NCBI GenBank assembly: GCA_004102785.1
Contig: SCEJ01000037.1
Location: 1 to 32,499, forward strand
Direction of reading: 5' to 3'
Length of the DNA: 32,499 nt
Source: Muribaculaceae bacterium Isolate-013 (NCI)
Lineage (GTDB): Bacteria; Bacteroidota; Bacteroidia; Bacteroidales; Muribaculaceae
Both the position numbers and the translations under genes were made by a program. This document shows positions 7,961-17,269 of the stretch, in pieces; the first letter of the stretch is position 1, and each line of letters starts with the position of its first letter. The notes beneath the pieces are model-generated. The model did not search any database. It saw nothing but the letters and a program-made list of their open reading frames with translations, and was not told where the DNA came from.

Positions 7961-9159
7961 AATCCAAGAAGATTGTATATCTTGTTTACTTCGGCTTCGT
8001 TGCCGAAATCGAGATTGCCGAGATTGCCGGCAATTCTGTTTCGCAGAGGTTCATCGGAGATGAAACGGGCCAGTCCCCGGGCGCACCCTTCATTGTCGAG
8101 CGGCACTATCACGCCGTCAACACCGTGGCGTATCTGCGATGGAGCGGTGGGATATGCAGTCACCACCACCGGCTTCCCGAGCATCTGCGCCTCGCGCACG
8201 GTGACGGACTTCCCCTCGTAACGCGACGGCTGCACATATATGTCGCAGGCCTTGATGTAGGGGTAGGGGTTCTCTTTTTTGCCAAGTATTATGACGTGAT
8301 TCTCCATGCCCAGTGCTGATATATTATCCAGAATCAGTTTTGAATCGCCATATCCCACTATATACCATTTGAAATTCCGGCATCCGTTTTTTACTAAGGC
8401 GGAAGCTATAAGGGGGATGTTTTCAAAGTTCTTGGCGTAACAGAAACGTCCGATTGACAGCATCTTTATTTCGCCGGACATTTCGCTCTCCACGCTGAAT
8501 TCGTTGGATCTATTACGGACAAATCCCGGTGACAGTATATTTTCAATCTCGACGATTCGGTCTTTAAGAGAGGGGAAAGTCTTGAGAAACGAAGCGCTTA
8601 CATCTGATGATATCGAGGCGATATAATCGTAGGCACCCCACACCGGAAGCTCTTTGCGTGCATTGACGTGCACTGTGGAATAATCTGAGTGAATCCACGC
8701 TATTCTTTTCCGTGCCCTGACATTCTTTAAACCGTAGTTGTGCGGTATCAGAAACGAAATGCACAGGTCATACTCCTGCTTTGGATTGATTGCGGGCAGC
8801 ATGGGGGCGAGACATGAGCCGATATATTGATAAATCGAGTCATCGACGGTATCGACCGGGCCGCGCCGGCGGGCATATGCTCCATGCTGAAATCTGGCCA
8901 CGATTCTTCCGGCGGCAACACGAGCCTCGCCGCTTCTGATTACATCACGCAGCGGTCTCTCAAGCATGGAATAAGCCTTGATTTCAGGCAATAGGTTCAC
9001 CCATCCGGGAATGAATTTCATCAGCGGTCCCTGGTGTGAGTATACGAACAGGTCAACATCCACTTTCGCCGGGTCAAGGGCACCCAAAAGTCCGATAAGA
9101 CTGATTTCGGCGCCACCCAGCTCCATGTAGTGCATCAGTATGATTATCTTCGGTTTCAT
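7957..9159 (-). CDS. Glycosyltransferase family 4
   Basis: A 400-residue GT4. The N-terminus is 'KIIILMHYMELGGAEISL' (GGAE loop); the donor domain starts near residue 235 ('IKMLSIGRFCYAKNFENIP'), and the EX7E-like motif is in 'PSRYEGKSVTVREAQMLG' near residue 325. The central region contains 'AWIHSDYSTVH'. It closely resembles the GT4 at 10968-12134, sharing 'NPYPY-K--DIYVQ-SRYEG' and the following 'VVTAY' block, so the two are paralogues. Both junctions are ATGA overlaps, with the GT2 upstream and the acyltransferase downstream. It should add one sugar to the lipid-linked repeat unit. Confidence 0.92.
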   Translation of the reverse strand: MKPKIIILMHYMELGGAEISLIGLLGALDPAKVDVDLFVYSHQGPLMKFIPGWVNLLPEIKAYSMLERPLRDVIRSGEARVAAGRIVARFQHGAYARRRGPVDTVDDSIYQYIGSCLAPMLPAINPKQEYDLCISFLIPHNYGLKNVRARKRIAWIHSDYSTVHVNARKELPVWGAYDYIASISSDVSASFLKTFPSLKDRIVEIENILSPGFVRNRSNEFSVESEMSGEIKMLSIGRFCYAKNFENIPLIASALVKNGCRNFKWYIVGYGDSKLILDNISALGMENHVIILGKKENPYPYIKACDIYVQPSRYEGKSVTVREAQMLGKPVVVTAYPTAPSQIRHGVDGVIVPLDNEGCARGLARFISDEPLRNRIAGNLGNLDFGNEAEVNKIYNLLGL

Positions 9160-10214
9160 CTGTGAAGAATTTTCCGTGCTACATTTTTTAATTTGTTTTT
9201 AAGCCGATCACGCTGCATTACACGAATGTAAGAGGCTGCCGATTGAGCGTCTATCGCTCTGAAATATCCTGTATGAAGAGAGGCGACATAGTCGGAATGC
9301 CTGAGAACGTCAATAGTGCGGCGTACATCTGCGCTACGCATGATTTCAAGTAGTTCAGATTCATGCCGTATGTCATCTGAGGCAGTATTGTCGGGATGAA
9401 ATACATTGAAATTTATATTCGTCACTAACGAATTGAAAAAACGTTGGTGAATGTATTCAAACAAGCTTCTGTCACGAAGATTCCAGTCGGCATACAGTGT
9501 GAGAAATGCATCCCGAACGCGACGATATATGTCAAGGCGCTCCGGGATAAAGCGAGAGCGCGTATTGCCATTGTCGTATACAAAATAGGTGTACAATATA
9601 TCCGGAATAGCACGCAAACTCTGTGCTTTGGGATAAACCGCAAGATTGAACACTTCATCCTGCTGAATCCGCAGAGGTTCAAATTTTATTTCGTTAGTAC
9701 GTATAAACTCACGGCGGTATGCCTTGTTCCACACAAAACCATTGTTAAGCCGCAACCCCGACAGATGCTCAGTATAGTTTGCACGAATATCCTCATTGCT
9801 CCTGCAGTCAAGTGAATGGAAGCGGTACTCATTCCGCAGCTTCAATACGGGATTAACTTCTTCATATCCGAACACCAGGACGTCAACAGCGTTGTTGGCC
9901 AATTCCTCATGCAGGCGCGTGAATGCTCCCGAAACAAGAAGGTCATCAATATCGAAGAAAAGGATATAATCGCCTTTCGCCGCCTGGATACCTGCATTAC
10001 GGGCAGGCCCGGAGCCTTCATTTCGTTTGTGTATTACGGAAACGAACCCATGCTCAGCAGCAAGGCGGTCACATATCGCCGCACTTGAATCAGTTGAGCC
10101 GTCATCAACGAGGATTACTTCAAAATCACTGTAGTCCTGAGCCAGCAAGGCTCCGAATCCTCTTTCGATGTATCGGGCTACGTTATATATCGGTATTATT
10201 ACCGAAAAAAACAT
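9156..10214 (-). CDS. Glycosyltransferase family 2
   Basis: A 352-residue GT2. The N-terminus is MFFSVIIPIYNVARYIERGF, with 'EVILVDDGSTDSSA' near residue 32-45 and 'GDYILFFDIDDLLVSGAF' near residue 85-102, where the metal-binding DXD is DID. The C-terminal 220 residues, with 'NGFVWNKAYRREFI' and 'QQDEVFNLAVYPKA', are the usual capsule-type GT2 extension. It lies 27 bp after the acyltransferase gene and overlaps the following GT4 as ATGA. The sugar donor is unknown. Confidence 0.92.
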   Translation of the reverse strand: MFFSVIIPIYNVARYIERGFGALLAQDYSDFEVILVDDGSTDSSAAICDRLAAEHGFVSVIHKRNEGSGPARNAGIQAAKGDYILFFDIDDLLVSGAFTRLHEELANNAVDVLVFGYEEVNPVLKLRNEYRFHSLDCRSNEDIRANYTEHLSGLRLNNGFVWNKAYRREFIRTNEIKFEPLRIQQDEVFNLAVYPKAQSLRAIPDILYTYFVYDNGNTRSRFIPERLDIYRRVRDAFLTLYADWNLRDRSLFEYIHQRFFNSLVTNINFNVFHPDNTASDDIRHESELLEIMRSADVRRTIDVLRHSDYVASLHTGYFRAIDAQSAASYIRVMQRDRLKNKLKNVARKILHR

Positions 10215-10241
10215 TGGATTACAGACTGACTTAATTTATTA

Positions 10242-10955
10242 TTATTTTGACACGACTCTGACCGGGCGTTCATTGACTACTTTCGCACCATCAGGTATTT
10301 TTTTATTGGTTAGGAATGTGCCGAAGCCGACAACAGAGCCGTTACCAAGTTCAGTGCCTTTAAGAATGGCCGCGTTTTCTCCAATCCAGCAGTCATCTCC
10401 AATCTTAACAGGTGCTGTGGCGGGGCGTTCGGATTCGTATCCGAAATATGGGAACCTGTCTTCTGTAACTCGGCGCCGTTCTGCGGCATCAAGTATGGAA
10501 TGGGTATTTGTATCCCAAATACGCACATTATACGAAATCTGATTGTATGAACCGATTTCAACACATTCGTCACAACGTATTTCAGATCCTTCGTTTATAT
10601 TGGTGTAGCGTCCTATTGACAGGCACCCGCCGAAACGTAGCCATATTCTTCTACATGAAAGCTTGGAGTGATCCGCCATTTCCATCATACCGTTGTTGAC
10701 AATGATTTTTAATTTCTCATTTTTTCGCCCTGACAGTATGGAATTATCCCCAATTATTACCGAGCCTTTGTTGAGATACATCTCAACGTTATCAACTATA
10801 CACTTATCTTTGATTATGATATTTGTGCCCGGGCTTGCGACAATTCTGCTGTTGCGTATTATTGCTTTGTCAGAGATGCGTATTGTAGCTCCGCACATTT
10901 TACGGACAATACTTCCTCTGAATATATGCCGATATATCAACTCTGAAAGGATCAT
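10242..10955 (-). CDS. Hexapeptide-repeat (LbH) acyltransferase
   Basis: A 237-residue left-handed beta-helix acyltransferase. The N-terminal half holds irregular hexads ('IRISDKAIIRNSRIVASPGT', 'IIIKDKCIVDNVEMYLNKG', 'VIIGDNSILSGR'). The C-terminal half has the active-site region 'NVRIWDTNTHSI' followed by 'KIGDDCWIGENAAILKGTEL' and 'GNGSVVGFGTFLTNKKIP'. The fold and layout resemble WbbJ/WcaF-like O-acetyltransferases, with the catalytic His in 'TNTHSI'. It likely acylates a sugar of the repeat unit. It begins 12 bp after the preceding GT4 stop. It is AT-richer than the other acyltransferase gene and belongs to the AT-rich block of about 10.2-16.9 kb. Confidence 0.9.
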   Translation of the reverse strand: MILSELIYRHIFRGSIVRKMCGATIRISDKAIIRNSRIVASPGTNIIIKDKCIVDNVEMYLNKGSVIIGDNSILSGRKNEKLKIIVNNGMMEMADHSKLSCRRIWLRFGGCLSIGRYTNINEGSEIRCDECVEIGSYNQISYNVRIWDTNTHSILDAAERRRVTEDRFPYFGYESERPATAPVKIGDDCWIGENAAILKGTELGNGSVVGFGTFLTNKKIPDGAKVVNERPVRVVSK

Positions 10956-10967
10956 GTGAATAAAAAA

Positions 10968-12134
10968 TCAGTAACCTATGAGTTTTTGTATTTTCTTGAA
11001 CTCCTCTATATTTCCTTTTTTCTCTTTTGAGAGGTTGTCCGCGATTTCCTTGTATAAGTCCGAATCTCCGACAAGTTTCTCTATGGCGTCGGATATATCG
11101 GCAATTTCGTAAGATGTGATAATTCCGTTGATTCCGTTTTTTATCTGTAAATCCACACAATCGTATGCTGTTGTCACGACAGGGATATTAAGAAGTCTCG
11201 CTTCCGCAATAGAAAGCCCATATCCTTCATATCGTGAAGTCTGTACATATATGTGTGATTTTTTGAAATATGGGTACGGATTTGCAACGGTGCCAAGAAG
11301 TGATATACAATCCTCCAGACCCAAAGAGGATATCATGGATTTGATTTTTTCCTTATCCTTGCCATCGCCTAATATGTTCCAATGAAAAGAAAGGCCACGT
11401 TGCTTTAATTCGTTACACACCTGAATGAGTATATCATATCCTTTCTGCTCGAAATTCAATCGGGCGACGGTCAGTATGTTGATTACTCCGTCCGTCATTT
11501 CCACTGTACATTCTTTTTGAGACAGCGCAGAAATGAACTCCGGATTTACAATGTCGTATATAGTCTCGGTATTATGCTGTAAGTGAGGATAGCATTTGAT
11601 GAAACTCTGGCGAACCACATCAGATACACATATCACTTTGTTGAATTTACTCAAATATCTGTCATAATATTTCTGCAATTCCACTGAGTGATGAATGGTG
11701 ACATTCATCCATGTGTATTTATTTGATGCGTTGACTTTTTCGGCTACATATATGGATGGAAGGCGCTGGGCATATGCAAATGCCACATCATACGTTTTGG
11801 GCTGTGACGGATAATCCGAGGAAAAAAAACGCCATATGCGGCGTGTGTCATCATTAGCTGTCTTGGGTGGAGCTATTCTCAGAAAAGCCGAATACACATA
11901 TTTTTTTACCAGAAAGGCTACGCGCTTAAGAAATCCGGCCGGAACCTCCGGAGCGAGGGTAGGGAGTACGTTGACTTCACAAGGCAGGTATTCTTCATTT
12001 ATACCACCCCTGCCGAACATAAGCAAATCGACTTCGACCCTATCATAATCAATAAAACCAAGCAGATTTATCAGGCTTTTTTCCGCCCCTCCGCTTCCGA
12101 GAGAGTCAATAACTATAAGCAGATTCTTTTTCAT
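10968..12134 (-). CDS. Glycosyltransferase family 4
   Basis: A 388-residue GT4. The N-terminus is [20 protein letters not shown]; the donor domain begins near residue 230 ('GVINILTVARLNFEQKGYDI'), and the EX7E motif lies in 'SRYEGYGLSIAEARLLNIP' near residue 320. It is a paralogue of the GT4 at 7957-9159, and like that gene it is followed by a hexapeptide acyltransferase. The start overlaps the ugd stop by one base (TGATG). It probably adds one sugar on the cytoplasmic face; the donor is unknown. Confidence 0.92.
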   Translation of the reverse strand: MKKNLLIVIDSLGSGGAEKSLINLLGFIDYDRVEVDLLMFGRGGINEEYLPCEVNVLPTLAPEVPAGFLKRVAFLVKKYVYSAFLRIAPPKTANDDTRRIWRFFSSDYPSQPKTYDVAFAYAQRLPSIYVAEKVNASNKYTWMNVTIHHSVELQKYYDRYLSKFNKVICVSDVVRQSFIKCYPHLQHNTETIYDIVNPEFISALSQKECTVEMTDGVINILTVARLNFEQKGYDILIQVCNELKQRGLSFHWNILGDGKDKEKIKSMISSLGLEDCISLLGTVANPYPYFKKSHIYVQTSRYEGYGLSIAEARLLNIPVVTTAYDCVDLQIKNGINGIITSYEIADISDAIEKLVGDSDLYKEIADNLSKEKKGNIEEFKKIQKLIGY

Positions 12135-13477
12135 CAGTCGCGCTGGAATATGTCTCGTGTATATACTTTTGAGACTACGTCATCGAGTGCGGAGTCATAT
12201 CGGTTTGCCACGATAGCTTTTGATTCGGATTTGAACATTTCAAGGTCGTTTACAACAGTTGAACCAAAAAAGGTTGATCCATCCGGCAGAGTAGGCTCAT
12301 AAACGATTACATTCGCCCCCTTCGCCTTGATTCGCTTCATTACACCCTGGATGGACGACTGACGGAAATTGTCACTGTTTGATTTCATGGTCAGACGGTA
12401 TATGCCTATTGTGCAGTCGGGAGCCTCGACAGCCGGATTGAAGTCATGACGGTCATGGTAATCGTAGTATCCTGCAAGTTTCAGCACTCTGTCTGCAATA
12501 AAATCCTTGCGTGTGCGGTTGCTCTGCACAATTGCAGTCATCATTTCCTGCGGTACATCGGCATAATTCGCAAGCAACTGCTTTGAATCCTTTGGCAGAC
12601 AGTAGCCTCCGTAGCCGAAAGAGGGATTGTTGTAATGGTTCCCGATACGAGGGTCGAGTCCGACCCCTTTTATAATTGCATTTGAATCCAGGCCCTTCAT
12701 CTCGGCATATGTGTCGAGTTCATTGAAATAGCTGACCCTCAGAGCAAGATAGGTATTGGCAAAAAGTTTTACTGCTTCCGCCTCCTTCAGCCCCATAAAC
12801 AGAGTGGGAATGTCAGGCTTCAGCGCACCACTCTGAAGCAATGAGGCAAATTGTCTGGCAGCATTCTCAAGCAGCGGAATGTCAGCGATCCGGGCAATAG
12901 CATCGTTCTCTGCTTCAAATTTACTGTCATCGATATGTTTGGGAATCCCTACAATGATACGGCTCGGGTAGAGATTGTCGTACAGTGCCTTACTTTCTCT
13001 AAGAAACTCCGGAGAGAAAAGAAGATTGAGCTTTTCATAACCCTTGGCTGCATATTTAAGATAAAGCGACCTGCAATAACCTACCGGAATGGTCGACTTT
13101 ATAACAATCACAGCATCAGGGTTCACCTCAAGCACCAGGTCAATAACCTCCTCCACATGTGAAGTGTCGAAGTAATTCCTTATAGAATCATAGTTTGTCG
13201 GGGCTGCCACAATTACAATGTCAGCCGAGGCATATGCGTTGGCGCCATCAAGAGTTGCTGTCAGATCAAGAGGTTCTTCGGCAAGATATTTTTCAATGTA
13301 ATCATCCTTAATCGGAGATTTGCGTTCATTGATAAGCTTTACTTTCTCAGGCACTATATCAACAGCCAACACTTTATTGTGACGGGCCAGCAAAACTGCC
13401 AGACTTAGCCCGACATAGCCTGTACCGGCTACCGCCACGATGCATTTTGATGTATCGGACATATATTTTGGGGTCAT
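12134..13477 (-). CDS. ugd: UDP-glucose 6-dehydrogenase
   Basis: A 447-residue nucleotide-sugar dehydrogenase that should oxidise UDP-glucose to UDP-glucuronate with two NAD+. The Rossmann motif '[18 protein letters not shown]' is at residues 15-32, and the conserved 'IVAAPTNYD' and 'KSTIPVGY' follow. The catalytic cysteine lies in '[16 protein letters not shown]' near residue 270. The C-terminal UDP-binding domain contains '[18 protein letters not shown]'. The set fits Ugd better than UDP-ManNAc or GDP-mannose dehydrogenases, although those share the fold. An alternative start at 13462 (MSDTSKC) would remove five residues. It supplies a uronic acid, so the polysaccharide is probably acidic. 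Confidence 0.92.
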   Translation of the reverse strand: MTPKYMSDTSKCIVAVAGTGYVGLSLAVLLARHNKVLAVDIVPEKVKLINERKSPIKDDYIEKYLAEEPLDLTATLDGANAYASADIVIVAAPTNYDSIRNYFDTSHVEEVIDLVLEVNPDAVIVIKSTIPVGYCRSLYLKYAAKGYEKLNLLFSPEFLRESKALYDNLYPSRIIVGIPKHIDDSKFEAENDAIARIADIPLLENAARQFASLLQSGALKPDIPTLFMGLKEAEAVKLFANTYLALRVSYFNELDTYAEMKGLDSNAIIKGVGLDPRIGNHYNNPSFGYGGYCLPKDSKQLLANYADVPQEMMTAIVQSNRTRKDFIADRVLKLAGYYDYHDRHDFNPAVEAPDCTIGIYRLTMKSNSDNFRQSSIQGVMKRIKAKGANVIVYEPTLPDGSTFFGSTVVNDLEMFKSESKAIVANRYDSALDDVVSKVYTRDIFQRD

Positions 13478-13502
13478 ACTGATAAATTTTTATATCGGAC
13501 TC

Positions 13503-14435
13503 TTACTCCTTTACCTGATTATCCCTGGCAACAAGCGCACCATAGAATGTAGGCAATCCCATATCAGTGACAAGTTTGTATTTGATTCTCCATGTCAGTG
13601 AAAGGAACTCGTTGTTTTTTATAAGATGGTTCAATCTATCATAATCGACTGCGTCATTAAACGTGTATCGGGATGAGTGCAGGTCCGGAGAACTGACAAT
13701 CAGATTGTCAACGGTTCGCTTTACGTCTGAAAACTCTTCGTAGGCAATTCTAAGGAATCCATCGAACATCAGGTAAGTCACAGCAGCATCATACTTCTCC
13801 CAATATGAAACGAGCGTATCAAGCATATATCGGAAAATTTTGTGTTCGGCAGGTCCCGCCATCACTCCAAACCACCATCGTCCCTGACACAGTGTAACAT
13901 TCTCAGTATGAGCCATTCTTGGCATGAAGAACTTATCATGATGTTTCAATGGTTGTATAATATATAAGGCTGAGTCAACCCACATGCCACCATATTTTGT
14001 AAGTAGAGACAGGCGGAGTATGTCGCTGAAATGACTTAGAGAGATAATACCGCTACGCATCTTCTTGACAATCTTGTCCGGAATCGTAACATAATCAGCA
14101 TAGTTATCCTTAGTTATCAGAATTACCTTATGCCCGTTGCAGTTTCGTAACAGAGAGTCGTGACACTTGCGGATAATATCCGGCATATTGTCATAGCCCT
14201 GCCACCATGAGGTCCAGATTAAGTAGTCTCCATTAATATTGTCCTCCGTGTGAATGTTTTGGTATTTCTCAATAATTTTTTTATTGAGTCTTCGCTGAAA
14301 TCCAAGAAGAGCCGGGATATAATAATCTTTTTGGGTCTTAAACTTCGATAAGACACGGGGTATCACTGCCAGCTTTAATGTAGCGCCTATCCCGAAGTGT
14401 CTTAAATGGAATCTGAATGCCTCAAAAAAACGCAT
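13503..14435 (-). CDS. Capsular-polysaccharide-type glycosyltransferase (GT32-like, Caps_synth family)
   Basis: A 310-residue protein. After about 65 basic, variable residues, 'YLIWTSWWQGYDNMPDIIRK' and 'KVILITKDNYADYVTIPD' open the catalytic domain. 'GIISLSHFSDILRLSLLTKY' followed by 'GGMWVDSALYI' (near residue 155) is the DXD-type region, here DSA rather than DXD. That pattern is usual in the Caps_synth/polymorphic capsule transferase family. It should act on the lipid-linked oligosaccharide. It is separated by 25 bp from ugd and by 44 bp from the upstream GT32 gene, the loosest spacing in this part of the operon. Confidence 0.88.
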   Translation of the reverse strand: MRFFEAFRFHLRHFGIGATLKLAVIPRVLSKFKTQKDYYIPALLGFQRRLNKKIIEKYQNIHTEDNINGDYLIWTSWWQGYDNMPDIIRKCHDSLLRNCNGHKVILITKDNYADYVTIPDKIVKKMRSGIISLSHFSDILRLSLLTKYGGMWVDSALYIIQPLKHHDKFFMPRMAHTENVTLCQGRWWFGVMAGPAEHKIFRYMLDTLVSYWEKYDAAVTYLMFDGFLRIAYEEFSDVKRTVDNLIVSSPDLHSSRYTFNDAVDYDRLNHLIKNNEFLSLTWRIKYKLVTDMGLPTFYGALVARDNQVKE

Positions 14436-14479
14436 TGCGACTCAAAATTAATTTGATTTTTCTTTATCGGTGAGTCCGA

Positions 14480-15256
14480 CTAAAGTTTCTTTATCATCAA
14501 ATAACCAAACTTGTCAAGCACATTCTCCATCAACGCACGAATACGCCACTGAATCTTATATGCGAATGTGATTTTTTCTTCTTTACGCTTTGTTGTTCGC
14601 CATCCTCCGACCGCAAGGTGCTTACAATATGTTTTAGGGAGAATTTTTATACAATCAAAATACTCGGGAGTAAAAATTTTCATTCCATCCGCCAGAATCT
14701 GCACATCTTTCACTGATGGATATGGGCAATATCCCCATTGTTTTGCGACTTCGCTCTGAATAAACGGGAGCAGAGTGATGTCGTACTTCAGACTTTCCGG
14801 CAATGTTTCAGACTGACACTGCACAAAATGACGTCCCTGATAATATTCCAGGCATTTTTTCAAATACGGATGATTGGCTATCGCGCCGAAACAATGGGAT
14901 GTCAAATATCGTTCGGTTAGTCGTGAGTTGATATGCAGAGAATTTTCAGAACCGATAAACAGTTCGTTATCAAGTAAATCGTCGAACGATTTATATGCTA
15001 TCACATCTGTGTCAAGATAAATACCCCCTTCTTTGTGAACGGCCCAGATACGCACGAAGTCTGCTGCGAACGCCCATTTCTTCATCGCTAGAGCCTCTTT
15101 CAGGAAGATGGAATCAATTGATGAAATCTTATCCATATCCCAATGTACAAACTCATAATCCGGCATAGCTTTATGCCAGGATTCCATACATTCTTTAATT
15201 TTTTGAGGGAATGGCTCGTTACTGAACCATGTATAATGAATCTTTTTGGGTATCAT
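14480..15256 (-). CDS. GT32-type glycosyltransferase (DXD sugar-binding family)
   Basis: A 258-residue member of the Gly_transf_sug/GT32 family: MIPKKIHYTWFSNEPFPQKI at the start, then 'WAFAADFVRIWAVHKEGGIY' and the DXD site 'LDTDVIAYKSFDDLL' near residue 80. It is paralogous to the gene at 6663-7412. The gene is AT-rich. It begins 1 bp after the stop of the preceding GT2 gene. It probably transfers a hexose; specificity is unknown. Confidence 0.92.
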   Translation of the reverse strand: MIPKKIHYTWFSNEPFPQKIKECMESWHKAMPDYEFVHWDMDKISSIDSIFLKEALAMKKWAFAADFVRIWAVHKEGGIYLDTDVIAYKSFDDLLDNELFIGSENSLHINSRLTERYLTSHCFGAIANHPYLKKCLEYYQGRHFVQCQSETLPESLKYDITLLPFIQSEVAKQWGYCPYPSVKDVQILADGMKIFTPEYFDCIKILPKTYCKHLAVGGWRTTKRKEEKITFAYKIQWRIRALMENVLDKFGYLMIKKL

Positions 15257-15257
15257 G

Positions 15258-16214
15258 TTATTTCTTTAAAGCTAAAAGCATCCTCATAGGCCACAAGCCG
15301 ATATGATGCGACAACAAATACGCCAGCCTATAGGCGAATGAAGCTTGTGAATAATGAAATTCCCAGCGGGCTACTTCCGGGAACAGCGTACACCATTTTT
15401 TCAAGTCGGATTTATTCAGGAACAAATCCTTGATATCTCTTTTTGATCTCAATAGCAAACCAAGCACGGATTTGCTGATGCCATGCCTTTCAAAAAATGC
15501 ATCAAGCCTGTTTAAACACTCGATTCGTTGTTTGACTACTGATGGTGAGTTTATACGGGTGGTAATAGAGTCGTCGTTGGTTTTGTTGTAATGATAGAAT
15601 GAACTATGTACATGACCTACACTTTTTGCATGATACAGCGCTCTGCATACAAACCCGAAATCCTCCATGAAATTAACATCTGGATAAAATGTAATATCAT
15701 TTTCAGCAATCAGTTGCCGCTTAATCAAGTGTCGCCATAGTGCTGGGAAGAAGAATCTATCCGACTGAATTGGTTCAAATGGCTTTTCAAAAGTCAACAG
15801 TGAACTTTTCTCCCTTTTTCCATCTTTTAAATGCTCCATATAGCCGCACGTTACTATATCGTAATCATTGTCTTTTGCAGCGTGATACATTTTTTCATAC
15901 AAATCATTATCTACCCAGTCGTCGGGATCACAATGGATAATATATTCTCCGGTCGCATGCTTTAAGCCTTCATTCCTGGCTGCCGCCTGCTTGGAGTTGA
16001 CAGGCATCCTGACTATCTTGATACGATTATCTGAATTTTCATATCTGCCGGCGACAGATTTTAAAATTTCAATAGAATTATCTGGAGTGCAGTCATCAAC
16101 AAATATGAATTCAATCCCATCCAATGATTGACTGAATAAACTTTCCGCACAACGGGAAATAAACTTCTCGGCCTTATACACCGGAATGATAACAGAAATC
16201 TTAAATGGAATCAT
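15258..16214 (-). CDS. Glycosyltransferase family 2
   Basis: A 318-residue GT2. The start is an ATGA overlap with the preceding gene: MIPFKISVIIPVYKAEKFIS. 'IEFIFVDDCTPDNSIEIL' (near residue 35-52) and 'GEYIIHCDPDDWVDNDLYEK' (near residue 90-108, metal site DPDD) are the donor and metal motifs. The C-terminal portion 'NFMEDFGFVCRALYHAK' contains the ED pair typical of LgtA/WaaV-like GT2 enzymes. It is AT-rich. It should add one sugar to the repeat unit. Confidence 0.92.
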   Translation of the reverse strand: MIPFKISVIIPVYKAEKFISRCAESLFSQSLDGIEFIFVDDCTPDNSIEILKSVAGRYENSDNRIKIVRMPVNSKQAAARNEGLKHATGEYIIHCDPDDWVDNDLYEKMYHAAKDNDYDIVTCGYMEHLKDGKREKSSLLTFEKPFEPIQSDRFFFPALWRHLIKRQLIAENDITFYPDVNFMEDFGFVCRALYHAKSVGHVHSSFYHYNKTNDDSITTRINSPSVVKQRIECLNRLDAFFERHGISKSVLGLLLRSKRDIKDLFLNKSDLKKWCTLFPEVARWEFHYSQASFAYRLAYLLSHHIGLWPMRMLLALKK

Positions 16215-17269
16215 CTGCAGAGTTTCTTATGGAACCGATTGAATCGACTAAATAACGAAATTTTCAGTCGGACTCTTAACGGAATCTTAAAATCATGCGG
16301 ATAGTCTGATTTGCGGATTTCTTCAATTATCTTGTAATTACATATCTTGTCCAGCAATATTTGGTTAATGCTCTGATAAATATCCTCGCATTTTGTTTTA
16401 AGATATAAGTCGTGACTCTTCATCGCCTCAGCTATCTCAGAATCCCATACATTCAGCATATATAAATATAGGAATTTATAATACTGCGTTATCCTTACAT
16501 GTAGAAAACGCTTTGAGGCCGAAGAATGAGCTTCATTATAAAAATCTATCAAGCATTTACCCACAGCAAAGAATTGTGCTATGCTGTTTCTAAGCTGTGC
16601 TGCGGACATTGTCTGCCCTAAGCGACCAATAAGGTATCTGTAGAGCACTAAGTCCACAAATCTGATGGTTTTACACTTGGAGAACGGAATAATTGCCCAC
16701 TCCGTATCAGTGTAGCTTATGCCTTCAGTCTGACGATATGAAAAGTGGCTGAATATATCACAACGGTAAGCCAATTTGTGCATTTGTGCCTGGCCGGCCA
16801 GCGTACTGTTTTCGCTTATGTTACTTAGAGTATATGAATGGTTGATTATGACATCAACATTTCTGAAATCAAAATAACCGATTATATTGCCCGATTCATC
16901 AATCGTAACATTAGGTGTGATGACGGCGTCATCGGAGATAGAGGGGAGGAGGCGGACGAAGCTGGAGAAGGCGGCGGTGTCGAAAGTGTCATCGGCGTCG
17001 AGGACTTTGATGTAGCGGCCGGTGGCGAGTGGGAGGGCGGCGTTTATGCATGAGCCGTAGTTTCCGTTGGGCTTGTCGATTACGCGTATTGAGCCGGGGT
17101 AACGGTCGGCATAGGAGTGGGCGATTTCTGAGGAGCGGTCCTTGGAGCCGTCGTTGACCACGAGAACCTCCACGGCGTCAAACTCGGGTATAAGGAGGGA
17201 GTCAAGGCATTTGCCTATGTATGCCTCCATGTTATATGTTGGTATGATTATAGAGATCTGCTTTTCCAT
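16211..17269 (-). CDS. Glycosyltransferase family 2, compositionally chimeric
   Basis: A 352-residue GT2. The N-terminal catalytic part is MEKQISIIIPTYNMEAYIGK, 'VEVLVVNDGSKDRSSEI' and 'GRYIKVLDADDTFDT' (DXD at residues 91-94). The first about 116 codons are GC-rich, like glf upstream: 60-base blocks from 16921 to 17160 are about 53-65% GC by my count. From about 16920 downward the gene turns abruptly AT-rich (33% for 16861-16920, 27% for 16441-16500). The frame is intact, so this looks like an in-frame recombination joint just after the metal site. The start overlaps the glf end by 22 bp. The end overlaps the next GT2 as ATGA. Confidence 0.9.
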   Translation of the reverse strand: MEKQISIIIPTYNMEAYIGKCLDSLLIPEFDAVEVLVVNDGSKDRSSEIAHSYADRYPGSIRVIDKPNGNYGSCINAALPLATGRYIKVLDADDTFDTAAFSSFVRLLPSISDDAVITPNVTIDESGNIIGYFDFRNVDVIINHSYTLSNISENSTLAGQAQMHKLAYRCDIFSHFSYRQTEGISYTDTEWAIIPFSKCKTIRFVDLVLYRYLIGRLGQTMSAAQLRNSIAQFFAVGKCLIDFYNEAHSSASKRFLHVRITQYYKFLYLYMLNVWDSEIAEAMKSHDLYLKTKCEDIYQSINQILLDKICNYKIIEEIRKSDYPHDFKIPLRVRLKISLFSRFNRFHKKLCR

